Assembly: GCA_031554275.1 (NCBI GenBank)
Contig: JAVBKB010000143.1
Span: forward strand, 1 to 15,256
DNA: 15,256 bases
Reading direction: 5' to 3'
Origin: JAVBKB01 sp031554275
GTDB taxonomy: Bacteria; Bacillota; Bacilli; JARBTR01
How positions within the stretch are numbered: position 1 is the stretch's first letter; each line of letters starts with the position of its first letter. Shown here in pieces: positions 12,994-15,256 of this stretch. Under the pieces are notes generated by a model. The model had not been told where the DNA came from. It saw only the letters and a program-made list of their open reading frames with translations, and ran no database searches. The position numbers and the translations under genes are program-made.

Positions 12994-13953
12994 ATGAAAA
13001 CAAATAAGAAGAAAATAGTAGTACTTGGTGGCGGAACAGGTCTTTCTGTGCTTCTCCGTGGACTGAAAAGGCACGATGTCGATATTACTGCCATCGTTAC
13101 GGTTGCGGATGATGGCGGCAGTACTGGGCGAATTCGTGAAGAATTAGGGATTCCTGCACCTGGAGATATTCGGAATGTAGTTGTTGCTTTATCGAATGTC
13201 GAGCCATTGTTAGAACAGCTTTTTCAGTATCGATTTACCAATAACTTGCCGAGCAATCTATCGGGGCATTCTCTGGGAAACCTAATCATTGCTGCAATGT
13301 CGGATATTACAGGTGATTTTGCAACTGGTGTTCGAGAATTGAGCAAAGTTTTGAATGTCGAGGGACGTGTTCTCCCATCTGCGAATCACAGCATTACTTT
13401 ACATGCAGAAATGATGGATGGCACAATTGTTTCTGGTGAATCCAAAATTCCGATTGCTATGAACAAAATCAAAAAGGTTTTTCTCACTCCGCACGATACG
13501 CGCCCATTGCCTCGCACTTTGGAAGCGATCCTAGAAGCGGATTTAATTGTAATTGGACCAGGTAGTTTGTACACCAGTATCATGCCGAATCTGATTGTGC
13601 CAACACTAAGTGAATACCTTTGTCGCTCTGCAGCGAAGAAAGTATACATTTGTAATATCATGACACAGTCAGGTGAAACGTTGGACTATAAGGCAAGTGA
13701 TCATGTGCAAGCGATTTATGACCATGTCAACGAACGTTGTATTGATACGATCCTGGTGAACAATAAAGAACTTCCGAATCCGGTTAAATATAAATATCAA
13801 GAAGAACATGCGACCCCAGTTTATGTCGATATCGAAGAATTGAAACGTATGAATTTGGAAGTCATTCAAGAGGATATCGTTCTTGTTAAGAACAGCACCG
13901 TTCGCCATGACGCAATCCGAATTTCGAAAATCTTGATCGAATTGATTAAGTAA
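12994..13953 (+). CDS. glmR: GlmR (YvcK), UDP-GlcNAc-binding regulator of carbon partitioning
   Basis: GlmR/YvcK is a cytoplasmic CofD-related protein. In B. subtilis it is needed for growth on gluconeogenic carbon sources, binds UDP-GlcNAc and stimulates GlmS, steering carbon to cell-wall precursors. The 319 residues are of normal length. The glycine-rich VVLGGGTGLSVLLRGL (9-24) and VADDGGSTGRIREELG (37-52) bind the nucleotide sugar. GDIRNVVVALS (57-67), GHSLGNL, LTPHDTRPLP and GPGSLYTSIMPNL are further family blocks. The ATG follows AGAAGG. It does not make the F420 precursor: this is the YvcK branch of the family, as the gene order also says. The inverted-repeat element just upstream could weaken or alter its cotranscription with rapZ. 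Confidence 0.95.
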   Translation: MKTNKKKIVVLGGGTGLSVLLRGLKRHDVDITAIVTVADDGGSTGRIREELGIPAPGDIRNVVVALSNVEPLLEQLFQYRFTNNLPSNLSGHSLGNLIIAAMSDITGDFATGVRELSKVLNVEGRVLPSANHSITLHAEMMDGTIVSGESKIPIAMNKIKKVFLTPHDTRPLPRTLEAILEADLIVIGPGSLYTSIMPNLIVPTLSEYLCRSAAKKVYICNIMTQSGETLDYKASDHVQAIYDHVNERCIDTILVNNKELPNPVKYKYQEEHATPVYVDIEELKRMNLEVIQEDIVLVKNSTVRHDAIRISKILIELIK

Positions 13954-14004
13954 GTTGGTTAAATTGCACTCGAAATAAATGAAATTGCAAAAAGGTTGGA
14001 AGCT

Positions 14005-14949
14005 ATGTCATTTGCATCACAAACAAAGAAAGAATTAACCTCATTAGAATCTAATCAATGTTGCCAACTAGCAGAGCTATCTGCCCTGATTCGCATGAAT
14101 GGGTCGGTTTCTTTCTCGAATAAAAGTGTTGTTGTGGATGTCCAAACAGAAAATGCTGCAATTGCGAGAAGGATCTATACGCTTCTGAAAAGTCACTTCG
14201 TCATTCAAGTAAATCTTCTCGTTCGCAAGAAAATGAAATTGAAAAAAAATAATGTCTACATCGTCAGAATTATTGAGCAAGCAAAAGAAGTGCTAGAGAA
14301 GCTGCGAATTATGATTGATGGATTTCAATTTCAACATGCGATTGACAAGAAGCTAGTGAAGAAAGAATGCTGTAAGCGAGCCTATTTAAGAGGTGCTTTT
14401 TTGGCTGGGGGATCAGTGAATAACCCGGAGACTTCAGCGTATCATTTGGAAGTGTTTTCTCTATACGAAGAACATAATAACTCGCTTCACCAATTAATGG
14501 AGCACTTCGATTTGAAGAGCAAGCCGCTTGAGCGGAAGAAGGGATTTATCTGCTACATTAAGGAAGCAGAGAAGGTTTCTGAATTCCTGACGGTAGTTGA
14601 AGCATACCACGCATTACTTCACTTTGAGGATGTCAGAATCATTCGTGATCTGCGTAACTCTGCAAACCGACTTGCGAATTGTGATAATGCAAATATTAAT
14701 AAGATCGTTTCCGCTGCTGGACGGCAAGTGGATAACATCAGATTAATTGATGAAAAAATCGGGATCGCAGCGTTACCTGAAAGACTTCGTGAAGTAGCAA
14801 GAATTCGTTTGGAGAATCCTGAAACTCCTTTGAAAGAACTATGTGACCTGATGCAATCAGAGAAAATCAGTAAATCCGGATTGAACCACCGATTTAGTAA
14901 AATTGATGAGATTGCTGAGAAGTTGCGCTTAGGAATTTCTGTGACTTAA
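14005..14949 (+). CDS. whiA: WhiA (YvcL), DNA-binding cell-division/sporulation regulator
   Basis: WhiA combines an N-terminal domain related to LAGLIDADG homing endonucleases, without catalytic activity, and a C-terminal helix-turn-helix. In Streptomyces it is a sporulation regulator; in B. subtilis it affects cell division and chromosome segregation. The protein has 314 residues. CCKRAYLRGAFLAGGSVNNPE (about 122-142) is the hallmark of the endonuclease-like domain, and LKELCDLMQSEKISKSGLNHRF (276-297) begins the helix-turn-helix. The ATG at 14005 gives the conserved start MSFASQTKKEL, with AAAGG nine bases upstream; a TTG at 13996 would add three residues and sits against that site. It lies 51 bases after glmR and ends the operon. 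In B. subtilis crh follows whiA; here a terminator does. Confidence 0.95.
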   Translation: MSFASQTKKELTSLESNQCCQLAELSALIRMNGSVSFSNKSVVVDVQTENAAIARRIYTLLKSHFVIQVNLLVRKKMKLKKNNVYIVRIIEQAKEVLEKLRIMIDGFQFQHAIDKKLVKKECCKRAYLRGAFLAGGSVNNPETSAYHLEVFSLYEEHNNSLHQLMEHFDLKSKPLERKKGFICYIKEAEKVSEFLTVVEAYHALLHFEDVRIIRDLRNSANRLANCDNANINKIVSAAGRQVDNIRLIDEKIGIAALPERLREVARIRLENPETPLKELCDLMQSEKISKSGLNHRFSKIDEIAEKLRLGISVT

Positions 14950-15256
14950 CTAGGGTCAGCTACCAACACATCACTGATCAAGAGGCAGATCAATCCTTGG
15001 TCGACTACTTTACCAATTGACTGCTTTGTCCCAAAGAAAAATTTAAAAGATTGACTGGGAGTATCTCTATACTCCCAGCCAATCTTTTTTTGTGGGCACT
15101 ATTAATTGTTTTACAATTGCTTGATGTGTAAGCACTTTTTACTGCTAACGACTTACGACTTACGATAATATCTTTGCTATTTTAATCTAGAATCAATATA
15201 AACAAGCACTTTCAGAAATTAAACCATACATACATATGGAGGAAGCGACATTATTT
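14950..15256. other. 3' flank of whiA up to the window edge
   Basis: The first 95 bases show nothing beyond the approach to the terminator. After it comes AT-rich, non-coding sequence with a short direct repeat (CGACTTACGACTTACGA, about 15150-15165) and GATAAT at 15164-15169, a possible -10 without a good -35. GGAGGAAG from 15238 looks like a ribosome binding site for a plus-strand gene starting at or beyond the edge. An ATG at 15236 overlaps this site and is less likely to be the start. Confidence 0.5.
15046..15091 (+). terminator. Strong rho-independent terminator after whiA
   Basis: The left arm 15046-15064 and right arm 15069-15087 form a 19-bp stem with one mismatch (core CTGGGAGTAT/ATACTCCCAG) and a CTCT loop. 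It runs into TTTTTTT. The A-rich sequence before the left arm means it could also work for transcription from the other side. It ends the rapZ-glmR-whiA transcript. Confidence 0.95.

Noticed and set aside
15121..15170. Direct repeat before the next gene was tested as a CtsR operator, since clpP lies near this locus in B. subtilis.
   Set aside because: It does not match the GGTCAAA-type CtsR consensus.

Overview
The window looks like a chromosomal segment of a low-GC Gram-positive bacterium of the order Bacillales. It is moderately AT-rich, with strong AGGAGG-type ribosome binding sites, some TTG and GTG starts, and proteins that closely resemble the Bacillus subtilis versions as I remember them. 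Much of the gene order is the classical Bacillus block lgt - yvoD-like - ppaX ... TPR protein (yvcD-like) - trxB - yvcI-like Nudix - rapZ (yvcJ) - glmR (yvcK) - whiA (yvcL). The genus cannot be fixed from the sequence alone; a Bacillaceae or Planococcaceae member is plausible.

Layout. Positions 1-711 (minus strand) hold the N-terminal two thirds of a MurG glycosyltransferase, cut by the window edge. nagB (minus) follows at 819-1568. A 369-base divergent intergenic region with an extended -10 promoter separates nagB from the plus-strand block. This block begins with glpD (1938-3848) and continues almost without gaps into lgt, a nucleoside-recognition (gate) membrane protein and ppaX (to 6252). 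acsA (6350-8065) comes next, then a gene-free stretch of about 450 bases carrying a terminator-like hairpin and a 160-bp inverted-repeat element. A TPR protein and trxB lie at 8521-11007. A Nudix hydrolase, rapZ, glmR and whiA fill 11231-14949 and end at a strong terminator (15046-15091). The last 165 bases hold only a possible ribosome binding site for a gene beyond the edge.

How the genes fit together. Several genes touch amino-sugar and cell-wall metabolism. NagB drains glucosamine-6-phosphate, MurG uses UDP-GlcNAc, GlmR is a UDP-GlcNAc-responsive regulator, and RapZ homologues sense glucosamine-6-phosphate in enterobacteria. Others serve carbon metabolism: GlpD for glycerol-3-phosphate, AcsA for acetate, and PpaX for the phosphatase side of HPr(Ser-P) control. 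Lgt makes lipoproteins and TrxB keeps thioredoxin reduced.

Unusual features. (1) glpD carries an in-frame insertion of roughly 85-90 codons built from three 21-bp repeats and two-and-a-half 54-bp repeats, placed at the junction between the FAD domain and the C-terminal domain. (2) A 299-bp element with perfect 22-bp terminal inverted repeats and three internal hairpins sits between rapZ and glmR, genes that are normally contiguous. (3) A second, 160-bp inverted-repeat element follows acsA, and its outer ends (ATCCT...AGGAT, with GTTA at the same offset) resemble those of the first. (4) glpD, not hprK, lies directly upstream of lgt, and no crh follows whiA. I see no CRISPR array, rRNA, tRNA, transposase, phage gene or recognisable defence system.
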